Below, piece after piece: positions 1 through 6,645 of a stretch of DNA of 8,323 nt. Position 1 is the stretch's first letter; each line of letters opens with the position of its first letter. The stretch covers positions 1 to 8,323 of the forward strand of contig JAUYDG010000010.1 of NCBI GenBank assembly GCA_030691925.1. Direction: 5' to 3'. The notes beneath the pieces are model-generated. The model had not been told where the DNA came from and searched no databases. It was given only the letters and a program-made list of their open reading frames with translations. This stretch comes from Nanobdellota archaeon. Its GTDB lineage: Archaea; Nanobdellota; Nanobdellia; SCGC-AAA011-G17; VGLX01. Both the position numbers and the translations under genes were made by a program.

Positions 1-1
1 T

Positions 2-67
2 GAGGACTTCAACCGGATACAAAACTTTCTCTTTGACAGCCTATGGAAAACTGCCAACAAGCCTTAA
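2..67 (+). CDS. C-terminal end of an unidentified protein (partial)
   Basis: A reading frame enters from the left edge and ends at TAA (65-67), giving 21 residues that finish in LWKTANKP. The codon pattern and the spacing of 86 bases to the ferredoxin gene fit the end of a real upstream gene on the same strand. Too little remains to name a family. The TATA-like element at 94-101 lies after its stop, so this gene is probably a separate transcription unit from the kor-suc operon. Confidence 0.45.
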   Translation, partial: EDFNRIQNFLFDSLWKTANKP

Positions 68-93
68 TCTAAAACCTAACCTGCAGTAGCAAG

Positions 94-101
94 ATTTATA
101 A
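94..101 (+). promoter_or_regulatory. Archaeal TATA-box candidate for the kor-suc operon
   Basis: The AT element ATTTATAA follows a purine-rich stretch (GCAAG) that could serve as a BRE. With the usual 22-27 base spacing, transcription would begin near 122-128, giving a leader of about 25-30 bases before the ferredoxin ATG at 153. A purine-rich AAAAAAGGA lies just before that ATG, closer than an ideal Shine-Dalgarno site. The call rests on position and consensus only. Confidence 0.45.
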
Positions 102-152
102 CCAGCAGATACGAAACGTTAAAAAAAGGGAAAAACTTCTTAAAAAAGGATT

Positions 153-323
153 ATGATAAAAGTCAATAAAACAAGGTGCAAGCTCTGCGGCCTGTGCATA
201 AGCTTCTGCCCGCAAAAGAATCTGGAAATAAAAGGGAAAGAGCTAACCCAAAAAGGCGCAAAATGCACAAAATGCAAGCTCTGCGAAAAATACTGCCCTG
301 AACTGGCAATAGAGGTCGAATGA
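153..323 (+). CDS. korD: 2x[4Fe-4S] ferredoxin, delta-type subunit of 2-oxoacid:ferredoxin oxidoreductase
   Basis: This 56-residue protein is the first gene of the operon. It carries two full bacterial-type 4Fe-4S motifs: C9-x2-C12-x2-C15-x3-C19-P and C38-x2-C41-x2-C44-x3-C48-P. Together they bind two [4Fe-4S] clusters. Small 2x[4Fe-4S] proteins encoded directly before a KOR/VOR alpha subunit usually act as the delta subunit, carrying electrons from the thiamine site to free ferredoxin; that role is inferred here from position. The length is short but complete for this type. The start is the only in-frame ATG that keeps both motifs. The stop TGA overlaps the ATG of korA (ATGA), which suggests translational coupling. 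It could instead be an independent ferredoxin, but the overlap argues for a dedicated partner. Confidence 0.9.
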   Translation: MIKVNKTRCKLCGLCISFCPQKNLEIKGKELTQKGAKCTKCKLCEKYCPELAIEVE

Positions 324-1333
324 TGAAAAAGCTCATGCAGGGCAACGAGGCAGTAGCAGAAGCGGCAATAAAAGCCGGGATGAAGTTCTTCGCAGCCTAC
401 CCAATAACCCCTGCATCAGAAATAATGCACCACCTGGCTGGAAAAAAAGAAATAAGCTTCATGCACGCGGAAGATGAAATAGCTGCAATCAACATGGCAA
501 TAGGAGCGTCCATAGCAGGAAGCAAGTCCATGACCTCAACATCAGGACCCGGCTTCAGCCTGATGCAAGAAGCAATCGGCCTAGCAACTATGACCGAAAC
601 GCCAACAGTGATAGTAGACGTGCAAAGAGTAGGGCCAAGCACAGGAATGCCCACACTGCCATCACAAGGAGACATATTACAATCAGCCTACGGAAGGCAC
701 GGAGACACCTACCCTCTAGTCTTCTACCCTAACTCTGTGGAAGAATGCTACAAATACACCATAGAAGCTTTCAACGCAGCAGAAGAAAACCTAAGCCCAG
801 TAATACTCCTAAGCGACGGCTTCATAGGCCACCTATACGAAACAGTAGAGCTGGAAAAAATAAAATTCAAAATAAAAGAAAGAAAAACCGAGCCACTAGG
901 AAAAGGCAACAGGCATTTCACAGGGCTCATATCAAAAAACAACATACCAGCAACAAAAAACCCAGAGGCTTACAGGGAATGGATAAAAAAAGCAAAAGAA
1001 AGGACAGAAAAAACAGCAAAGGACTATAACTTCTACGAATACATAGAAAACAAAAAAGCAGACACCCTGCTGATAGCCTACGGCATAACATCAAGGGTCA
1101 TACTGCCACTAAAAGAAAAATACTCGATATTCAGGCCGATAAGAATGTATCCAGTGCTCGAAGATGAGCTGAAAGAAATAGCAGAAAAATACAAGGAAAT
1201 AATAGTCATAGAGATGAACGACGGGCAATACAAAAAAGAAATAGAAAGAGTGCTAAAAAGGGAAGTGAAATCAATACCTGTCCTGGGCGGAACCATAAGC
1301 CTGGAAGAGCTGAAAGAAAAATGGAAATTATAA
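320..1333 (+). CDS. korA: 2-oxoacid:ferredoxin oxidoreductase subunit alpha (2-oxoglutarate likely)
   Basis: This 337-residue protein supplies one half of the thiamine-diphosphate active site of a four-subunit 2-oxoacid:ferredoxin oxidoreductase. The N-terminal pyrimidine-binding domain (about 6-190) shows YPITP at 27-31, HAEDE at 49-53, TSTSGPG at 72-78 and VQRVGPSTG at 101-109, followed by QGD and GRHGD (116-129). The C-terminal domain II spans about 247-310. The first half matches the KOR/VOR alpha pattern, in which VQRGGPSTG is usual; here Val replaces the first Gly. 2-Oxoglutarate is chosen as substrate because succinyl-CoA ligase genes follow; other 2-oxoacids cannot be excluded. Translation may begin at ATG 320 or at the second ATG (323), which is better spaced from GAGGT at 312-316. 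The 3' end overlaps the GNAT gene by 13 bases. Confidence 0.88.
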   Translation: MMKKLMQGNEAVAEAAIKAGMKFFAAYPITPASEIMHHLAGKKEISFMHAEDEIAAINMAIGASIAGSKSMTSTSGPGFSLMQEAIGLATMTETPTVIVDVQRVGPSTGMPTLPSQGDILQSAYGRHGDTYPLVFYPNSVEECYKYTIEAFNAAEENLSPVILLSDGFIGHLYETVELEKIKFKIKERKTEPLGKGNRHFTGLISKNNIPATKNPEAYREWIKKAKERTEKTAKDYNFYEYIENKKADTLLIAYGITSRVILPLKEKYSIFRPIRMYPVLEDELKEIAEKYKEIIVIEMNDGQYKKEIERVLKREVKSIPVLGGTISLEELKEKWKL

Positions 1334-1755
1334 AAAAAACACTGGACGAGCTGCACATAGTGGAAAACCTGGAGAAACAGATAACCGAATTCACGATGCC
1401 CCACACAAAACAAAAATACCTCAACATGCTAAAAAAAAGAAAATACTCACTGCTATTCGCAATAGAAAACAACAAAGAGGCAGGCTACGCAGTATCCTAC
1501 GGAAAAGGCGACAAGTTCTACATCTGGACGATAGCAATCCTACAAGAATACAGAAACAAAGGAGTGGCAAAACAGCTGCTGCAAAGATCCATAGAAGAAG
1601 GAAAAAAACTAGGATACAGCAAGATATACCTCAAAACAAAAAACACCTTCAAAAACATGATATTCCTAGCCTTAAAATTCGGCTTCAAAATATCCAACGT
1701 GACAAAGAAAGAAGACCCTGACCAGACAATGGTCTGGATGGAAAGAACTATATGA
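1321..1755 (+). CDS. GNAT-family N-acyltransferase nested in the kor operon
   Basis: This 144-residue protein has the GNAT fold signature. A beta-4 strand (IWTIAI, 68-73) is followed by the acyl-CoA pyrophosphate loop Q-E-Y-R78-N-K-G81-V-A83 and helix alpha-3, and the C-terminal half ends in strands consistent with the fold (about 100-140). The family transfers acyl groups from acyl-CoA to amines; the acceptor is not visible. The gene starts inside the end of korA (13-base overlap) and its stop overlaps the start of korB (ATGA), so it must be co-translated with the enzyme subunits. That position suggests, but does not prove, that it acts on the oxidoreductase or another operon product, perhaps using acetyl- or succinyl-CoA. 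Codon use matches its neighbours, so a recent insertion is unlikely. It could equally be a passenger with an unrelated target. Confidence 0.85.
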   Translation: MEIIKKTLDELHIVENLEKQITEFTMPHTKQKYLNMLKKRKYSLLFAIENNKEAGYAVSYGKGDKFYIWTIAILQEYRNKGVAKQLLQRSIEEGKKLGYSKIYLKTKNTFKNMIFLALKFGFKISNVTKKEDPDQTMVWMERTI

Positions 1756-2477
1756 AATATCAAGACTACCTCAAACTGGAAAGATACCCGACAAGCTGGT
1801 GCCCAGGATGCGGCATCGGGATAATCGTCAATACAGCAGCGCAGGCATTCCAGGAGCTAAGCCTGAAAAAAGAGGAGACAACAGTAATATCAGGAATAGG
1901 ATGCTCAGGAAGAGCAGCAGGATACTTCAACATGGACACGATACACGGACTGCACGGAAGGGCCATACCACTAGCAGAAGGGGTAAAGCTTGCAAGGCCG
2001 GAAATGAAAGTCATAGTCATAAGCGGAGACGGAGACCTTACAGGAATAGGAGGAAACCACCTCATACACGCTTGCAGGAGAAACACCAACATCACAGTGA
2101 TATGCGTGAACAACTTCATCTACGGAATGACCGGAGGCCAGAAAAGCCCGACGACAGAAAAAGGGATAGTAACACTGACATCACCATACGGCAGCACAGA
2201 AGATCCGATAAACATACAAGGCCTGATAAGGGCAAACAAAAGATTCTACGCCAGGACAACAACCTTCCACATCCAGCACATGAAAAACTGCATAAAAGAA
2301 GCGATAAGCCATGAAGGCTTCGCATTCGTAGATATAATATCCCAATGCGTAGAAAACTACGGAAGAAGGCTAGGGTTCAAGAATGCTTATGAGATGCTAA
2401 TGAACTTCAAACAAAAATACAAAACAGCAACAGACACAAAAGAGCTAAACGAGAACGAAATAGGGATAGTAAGATGA
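1752..2477 (+). CDS. korB: 2-oxoacid:ferredoxin oxidoreductase subunit beta
   Basis: This 241-residue subunit carries the diphosphate half of the thiamine site and the proximal [4Fe-4S] cluster. Visible motifs are WCPGCG with C17 and C20, SGIGC with C51, and C199 near the end. These match the four cluster ligands of the family. The ThDP/Mg motif runs from GDGD (92-95) to NN (120-121), followed by YGMTGGQ-SPTT (124-135), typical of KOR/VOR beta chains. HGLHGRAIPLAEGVKLA (65-81) is also family-typical. The length is slightly short compared with the usual 270-290 residues, but all catalytic elements are present. Its ATG overlaps the GNAT stop and its TGA overlaps the korC ATG. The enzyme is cytoplasmic and oxygen-sensitive by analogy with the family. 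Confidence 0.92.
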   Translation: MKYQDYLKLERYPTSWCPGCGIGIIVNTAAQAFQELSLKKEETTVISGIGCSGRAAGYFNMDTIHGLHGRAIPLAEGVKLARPEMKVIVISGDGDLTGIGGNHLIHACRRNTNITVICVNNFIYGMTGGQKSPTTEKGIVTLTSPYGSTEDPINIQGLIRANKRFYARTTTFHIQHMKNCIKEAISHEGFAFVDIISQCVENYGRRLGFKNAYEMLMNFKQKYKTATDTKELNENEIGIVR

Positions 2478-2992
2478 TAAAAAAAATAAAGCTTGTAGGA
2501 AGCGGAGGCCAAGGGATAAAGCTCTTAGGCCACGTGCTAGGAAACATACTAACAGAACTCAACTACTTCGTATCACTAAACTTCGAATTCGACACATCAG
2601 TAAGGGGAGGAAACATATCAGCAGACATAATCTACTCAGACAAGAAGATAGAAAACCCTATAGCAGACGAAACAGACATACTGCTGCAGCTGGAAGGAAA
2701 ACAGGAAGACGCAATAAAGGTAAAAGCAAAAGAAAAGATAATAGAACAGAGCATATGCAACACGGAATGCACCAAATGCGATATAAGATGCGCAGGAAAG
2801 CAGATACCATTCTACGACGTTGCAAACAAAAAGTTCGGAAGCAAAATATACATGAACATGATAGCACTAGGGGTGATACTAAAGCACCTGGGCATCAATC
2901 CTGAAAAGGTAAACCTGAAAAACGGCCTGCCAGAAAAATATATAGAGCAGAACATAGAAGCTATTAAATACGGATATAGCTACAGCGATTAA
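2474..2992 (+). CDS. korC: 2-oxoacid:ferredoxin oxidoreductase subunit gamma with extra Cys cluster
   Basis: This 172-residue protein belongs to the POR/KOR gamma (catalytic domain III) family. It has the N-terminal G-S-G-G-Q-G loop (9-14), the VRGG-xx-SADIIYSD segment (43-56) corresponding to the family's E-x-RGG-x-S region, and a late IPFYDVA...NMIALGVI block (111-135). The gamma subunit helps bind CoA and complete the complex. Between about 90 and 110, where other gamma chains have a plain strand and turn, this protein has C95-x3-C99-x2-C102-x3-C106, a spacing suited to binding an Fe-S cluster or zinc. I do not recall this in standard KorC proteins. The gene overlaps korB by ATGA and is 12 bases from sucC. 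The family call is firm; the metal site is an inference. Confidence 0.88.
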   Translation: MIKKIKLVGSGGQGIKLLGHVLGNILTELNYFVSLNFEFDTSVRGGNISADIIYSDKKIENPIADETDILLQLEGKQEDAIKVKAKEKIIEQSICNTECTKCDIRCAGKQIPFYDVANKKFGSKIYMNMIALGVILKHLGINPEKVNLKNGLPEKYIEQNIEAIKYGYSYSD

Positions 2993-3004
2993 AAAGGATG
3001 CAAG

Positions 3005-4051
3005 ATGAAACTAAAAGAATACCAAGGAAAAGAAATACTCCAAAACTACGGAATAAAGACTCCGGACGGCTTCCTCATAACAAGCCCGGACCAGATAAAA
3101 GAGATAAAAGGCAGGGTAGCGCTTAAAGCTCAAGTATTACAGGGCGGAAGGGGAAAAGCAGGCCTGATACAGTTCGCAACAAAAAAAGACGCAAAAGAAA
3201 AAGCAGAACAGATATTCCAAAAAGGAGTAAAAGAAATACTCGTAGAAAAAAGGATAAAGGCACAGAAAGAATACTACCTGTCAATAACCATAGACCGGCT
3301 GGAAAGAAAACCATTACTCATGTTCTCACAGCAGGGAGGCATAGACATAGAAGAGCTGGCAGAAAAATCCCCTGAAAAGATAAAAAAGTACTACATAGAC
3401 GAAAACTTCTCACCAAAACAGATAGCCAAAGAGACAAGGCTGGAATCAGAGCTAGTGGAAAAAATCTACAAGATATTCAAAGACTACGACCTAGAGCTGA
3501 TAGAAATAAACCCATTAGCAGTAACGAGAAAAGGCACCCTGGCACTAGACGCAAAAATAATCATAGACGACAACGCCCTGTACAGGCAGAAATTCAAAAA
3601 AGACGAAAGCATGACAAAAATAGAAAAAGAAGCGCAAACAGCAGGCCTAAGCTACGTAGAGCTGGAAGGCAACATAGGCATCATAGGAAACGGCGCAGGC
3701 CTGGTAATGTCAACGCTGGACGTAGTAAACTACTACGGAGGAAAAGTCGCGAACTTCCTGGACGTCAGCGGCGGAGCAAGCAAAGAAATGATGGAAAAAG
3801 CGATAGAACTAGTCCTAGCCAAGAAACCAAAAGGCATATTCATAAACATATTCGGCGGCATAACAAGATGCGACGAAATAGCAAAAGGGCTGGTAGAATA
3901 CAAGAAGAAAAACAAGCTTGACATACCCTTAGTAGTAAGGATGATAGGGACGAACGAAAAAGAAGCCAAAAAAATCCTGAAAGAAAACAACATATACTCA
4001 ATGGACTCAATGGAAGAAGGCGCAAAAAAAATCGTAGAGCTGGTAAAATGA
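3005..4051 (+). CDS. sucC: Succinyl-CoA ligase (ADP/GDP-forming) subunit beta
   Basis: This 348-residue beta subunit catalyses nucleotide and succinate binding in succinyl-CoA + NDP + Pi = succinate + CoA + NTP. The ATP-grasp domain begins with MKLKEYQGKEIL and carries KAQVLQGGRGKAG (41-53), EILVEK (77-82), EINP (168-171) and LDAKIIIDDNALYR (181-194). The C-terminal CoA-ligase domain has GNGAGL (228-233), FLDVSGGAS (251-259) and NIFGGITRCD (281-290). It is about 40 residues shorter than the E. coli protein; I infer that the missing length is in the ATP-grasp lid. AAAGGAT (2993-2999) provides a modest ribosome site. The gene follows korC directly, linking production of succinyl-CoA to substrate-level phosphorylation. 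Its stop overlaps the next ORF by ATGA. Nucleotide preference cannot be read from the sequence. Confidence 0.93.
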   Translation: MKLKEYQGKEILQNYGIKTPDGFLITSPDQIKEIKGRVALKAQVLQGGRGKAGLIQFATKKDAKEKAEQIFQKGVKEILVEKRIKAQKEYYLSITIDRLERKPLLMFSQQGGIDIEELAEKSPEKIKKYYIDENFSPKQIAKETRLESELVEKIYKIFKDYDLELIEINPLAVTRKGTLALDAKIIIDDNALYRQKFKKDESMTKIEKEAQTAGLSYVELEGNIGIIGNGAGLVMSTLDVVNYYGGKVANFLDVSGGASKEMMEKAIELVLAKKPKGIFINIFGGITRCDEIAKGLVEYKKKNKLDIPLVVRMIGTNEKEAKKILKENNIYSMDSMEEGAKKIVELVK

Positions 4052-4317
4052 GAATACCAAGAATGTTCATACCGGAAATAAACCTTGACAAAAAAGTAAA
4101 TCTTCTAATACAACAATGCCCATACGCCAAAGAATGTGCAGAGCTTGAAGAAGAAATCAGCAAGTTACAAAGTGAGCTTAAAAAATGTGAAGACAGGAAG
4201 ATAAAAAATCCGGATTACTATTCAATTCTTACGGACCCGTACCAGGAAGAGCGAGAAGTATATATTAAGATTATACGGCTTGAACTACGCTATCTAGAAA
4301 TAAAGGAGTACATATAA
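4048..4317 (+). CDS. Small uncharacterised charged protein between sucC and sucD
   Basis: This 89-residue ORF begins at the ATGA overlap with sucC, so it is probably translated by coupling. I recognise no family. The middle (about 30-52) is a glutamate/lysine-rich heptad-like stretch, AELEEEISKLQSELKK, likely a coiled coil. Cysteines lie at 24, 30 and 47. The C-terminal third (67-87) is a second amphipathic helix. No signal peptide or membrane segment is seen. Codon choice differs from the flanking genes: there are more T-ending codons (AAT, CTT, GAT, ATT) than in sucC or sucD. This could mean a recent arrival or lower expression. A structural or adaptor role for the ligase is possible, but nothing in the sequence shows it. 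Confidence 0.6.
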   Translation: MRIPRMFIPEINLDKKVNLLIQQCPYAKECAELEEEISKLQSELKKCEDRKIKNPDYYSILTDPYQEEREVYIKIIRLELRYLEIKEYI

Positions 4318-4331
4318 TTAAATAATCGAAA

Positions 4332-4871
4332 ATGACAGTCCTACAAAAAATACTGGAAGAGCAATTCAAGCATTACAAGGACATACAACTGCAGGACATA
4401 TACAAACTATTACACCAAGGGACTTTCGGCTCAGAGCACGCAATAGCCGAAGAACACCTGGAAGGCATCAGGAAATACCTGCACGACGAGTTCGAAAAGG
4501 CAGAGCCGAACAAAGAGGAAAAACTGCTGGAAAGGGTATCGCCAACATTCCAAATCTACAGGATAAACATAAGACCTTACAAGTACTACAACGGCGACGA
4601 AGACGCCCTGTTCGAATGGTTCTACCAGTCATCAAAGATAAAAGAAGGCGCCGCAAAAGACTTCCTGACATTCTGGGAAGTGTTCAAAATGATAAACAAA
4701 GAAAAAAAATACTTCCAAAAAAAAGAAGTAAAAAAATTTGAAAAGGAATACATCATCGGCAAAGGGCTGGAAGCCATGCACCACTCAAGACAATATGAAG
4801 AAGCGAACAAGCCGAGCTACAGGGTGGTAAACCTCAAAACCCTCAACTGCCCAATACCTATGAAGGAGTGA
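4332..4871 (+). CDS. Conserved uncharacterised protein between sucC and sucD
   Basis: This 179-residue cytoplasmic protein matches a pattern I have seen in unnamed bacterial and archaeal proteins: an early QDIYKLLHQ-x3-GSEHA block (21-37), a central R-I-N-I-R-P-Y-K block (77-84), and late HHS (150-152) and PSYRV (161-165) blocks. The conserved His and Arg residues (H28, H36, R77, R80, H150, H151) hint at an active or binding site, but no activity is known to me. There is no signal peptide or membrane helix. The ATG at 4332 has no clear Shine-Dalgarno site and follows the previous stop by 14 bases. The stop lies 6 bases before the sucD start, with the sucD ribosome site inside this gene's end. 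Its place inside the operon is the main functional clue. Confidence 0.75.
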   Translation: MTVLQKILEEQFKHYKDIQLQDIYKLLHQGTFGSEHAIAEEHLEGIRKYLHDEFEKAEPNKEEKLLERVSPTFQIYRINIRPYKYYNGDEDALFEWFYQSSKIKEGAAKDFLTFWEVFKMINKEKKYFQKKEVKKFEKEYIIGKGLEAMHHSRQYEEANKPSYRVVNLKTLNCPIPMKE

Positions 4872-4877
4872 AAAAAA

Positions 4878-5738
4878 ATGCCAATAATAATAGACGAAAA
4901 CACGAGATGCATAGTGCAAGGCGTGACGGGCAAGCAGGGAAGCTTCCACACGAAGCTAATGAAAGAATATGGGACAAAAATAGTGGCAGGGACATCACCA
5001 GGAAAAAAAGGGCAGCTCGTAGAAGGGATACCTGTCTTTGACACTGTAAAAGAAGCGCTAGAATATGAATCAGCAGACATGTCAATAATATTCGTACCTG
5101 CACAATTTGCAAAAAACGCAGCGCTGGAAGCATTAGAAAACAACCTTGACACTATAATAATAACAGAACACATGCCAGTACACGACACCTTGGAGATAAT
5201 GGCATTGGCAGAAAAAAGAAACAGGATAGTCATAGGCCCGAACTGCTCAGGGCTAATCTCGCCAGGAAAAAGCAAAGTAGGGATAATGCCCTACCACATA
5301 TTCAAGGAAGGGAACATAGGCGTAATCTCAAAATCAGGAACCTTAACTTATGAGATAGTGAACGAGATGACCAGAAAAGGCCTGGGGCAAAGCACGGTAG
5401 TAGGGATAGGCGGAGATCCAGTGATAGGGCTGAACTTCATAGAAGGCCTAAAGATGTTCGAAGAGGACGAGCAGACAGAAGCGATAGTTCTCCTAGGGGA
5501 GATAGGCGGCAGCATGGAAGAAAAGACAGCAGAATACCTCAAGTACAACCTATCCAAGCCGGTAGTGGCATACATAGCAGGGAGGACAGCGCCAAAAGGA
5601 AAAAGGATGGGGCATGCAGGAGCGATAATAGAGGGCTACAAAGGAACCGCAGAAAGTAAGATAAAAGCATTCCAGGAAGCGAACGTACAGGTAGCAGAGC
5701 TGCCGTCACAGATAGTAGAGCTGTTAAAAAAAATCTAA
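4878..5738 (+). CDS. sucD: Succinyl-CoA ligase (ADP/GDP-forming) subunit alpha
   Basis: This 286-residue subunit carries the phosphohistidine of succinyl-CoA ligase. The CoA-binding Rossmann domain starts with VQGVTGKQGSFHT (13-25) and includes AGTSPGKKG (37-45), FVPAQFA (72-78) and TEHMPVHD (96-103). The ligase domain has IGPNCSGLISPG (119-130), SKSGTLTYE (151-159), GIGGDPVIG (176-184) and GEIGG (207-211). The catalytic His246 is in GRTAPKGKRMGHAGAI (235-250), the same number as in E. coli. Length and motifs are complete. AAGGAGTG (4863-4870), lying in the end of the previous gene, is a well spaced ribosome site. It is the last gene of the operon; its TAA overlaps the stop of the convergent gene, leaving no room for a separate terminator. 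Confidence 0.95.
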   Translation: MPIIIDENTRCIVQGVTGKQGSFHTKLMKEYGTKIVAGTSPGKKGQLVEGIPVFDTVKEALEYESADMSIIFVPAQFAKNAALEALENNLDTIIITEHMPVHDTLEIMALAEKRNRIVIGPNCSGLISPGKSKVGIMPYHIFKEGNIGVISKSGTLTYEIVNEMTRKGLGQSTVVGIGGDPVIGLNFIEGLKMFEEDEQTEAIVLLGEIGGSMEEKTAEYLKYNLSKPVVAYIAGRTAPKGKRMGHAGAIIEGYKGTAESKIKAFQEANVQVAELPSQIVELLKKI

Positions 5739-6490
5739 GACATTTTCTTTATACTATCCAATGTAAAAAGTATGATAGCATGAGCCTGCATCTGGGTAGG
5801 GTAAAAAGGGTCCTGCTTCTTATGCACAGAAAAAACCCTAACCTGGTTTATAAGATGAATCTGCTGGGTCAAGCCAGGATCAAACTTGACATCCTTCTCG
5901 CTAAGCTTAGCAACTAATTTACCCAGACCAACACCAGGGCTCTTCTCCAAGGCATCATTGCCGGTAATCTCGTAATATTTCCTGTGCAAAGCAGTTTCAA
6001 GAATTCTACCACAAATGATAACAACAGACCTGTAACAATTTGATTCGTAGCACTTCCTAAGCTCCTCCAAGTCCGCCTCCACGTCGCCCTTGATTTCAGG
6101 GTGAAGATTAGGAACTGAAAAACTCAGGCTTTGCTGAGGAACATCCTTCAAGCTATCCAAAGCATTGTCCACATTATCCAATAAGACCCCCATTTTCTTA
6201 AAATCAGAAGAATTGTAAGCCCTGTCCAGCTCATCAACAAGAACAAGCAAAGAGAGCAGATGCCTCCTGTTAGGCTCTACGCTGCTAAGACCCACTAAAT
6301 CCCACACCTTGCGCTTCAAAAAGTTCATATTCCTCGCAATAGCACTCTTATAAGAGTCTGCCTTGCTCATCTTAAGGCTGAAACCTATCCTGTTATCCGG
6401 CTTCTTATTTGAATCAGGCTTGTAGCAGGCAAGGTTAATCAAAGCCTCCTCAAGCTCTTTCACAGAATTTTTAAGAATAGCCCAAGCCAT
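5735..6490 (-). CDS. DUF4145/HEPN-like protein with R-x4-H motif
   Basis: This 251-residue soluble, mainly helical protein has two parts. The N-terminal half (1-130) is helical and not recognised. The C-terminal half (about 135-250) resembles DUF4145, a HEPN-superfamily domain: DLEELRKCYESNCYRSVVI (140-158) then CGRILETALHR (160-170), a loop with PGVGLGKLV (185-193), then INQVR218-VFSV-H223 and a final helix. R-x4-H is the catalytic signature of HEPN ribonucleases. DUF4145 proteins are often linked to defence or nucleotidyltransferase partners, but no partner gene lies beside this one. The start has no Shine-Dalgarno site and a TATA box about 24-32 bases upstream, so the mRNA is probably leaderless. 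Alternatively it may be a non-catalytic HEPN scaffold. Confidence 0.75.
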   Translation of the reverse strand: MAWAILKNSVKELEEALINLACYKPDSNKKPDNRIGFSLKMSKADSYKSAIARNMNFLKRKVWDLVGLSSVEPNRRHLLSLLVLVDELDRAYNSSDFKKMGVLLDNVDNALDSLKDVPQQSLSFSVPNLHPEIKGDVEADLEELRKCYESNCYRSVVIICGRILETALHRKYYEITGNDALEKSPGVGLGKLVAKLSEKDVKFDPGLTQQIHLINQVRVFSVHKKQDPFYPTQMQAHAIILFTLDSIKKMS

Positions 6491-6513
6491 TAATACAATA
6501 CTGGCTTAGGGAG

Positions 6514-6522
6514 TATTTATAT
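6514..6522 (-). promoter_or_regulatory. TATA box of the DUF4145/HEPN-like gene
   Basis: On the minus strand the sequence reads GAAAATATAAATAC, a purine-rich BRE-like start followed by an archaeal TATA box. The distance to the ATG at 6490 is about 24-32 bases, which puts the predicted transcription start at or next to the start codon. This fits a leaderless mRNA and explains the missing ribosome site. Confidence 0.6.
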
Positions 6523-6645
6523 TTTCTGTAAGTGGGGTATAACAAGATTAGAAAAAGGCTAACAATGCTGTCCGTAAGCGAACCACTAGGAAAGCATATT
6601 ACTTCTTAATCAAAGAATCACTCTTAAGTGACTACAACAGAAAGG

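Noticed and set aside
745..1029. Long Arg/Lys-rich frame inside korA
   Set aside because: It is a shadow of korA in another frame; the composition comes from AAA/AGA-rich codons, and korA motifs occupy this region.
1799..2314. 171-codon frame inside korB
   Set aside because: It is a basic low-complexity shadow of korB, whose thiamine and cysteine motifs are clear in the other frame.
4817..5275. 152-codon minus-strand frame opposite sucD
   Set aside because: It is antisense to conserved SucD motifs, with no promoter or ribosome site of its own.
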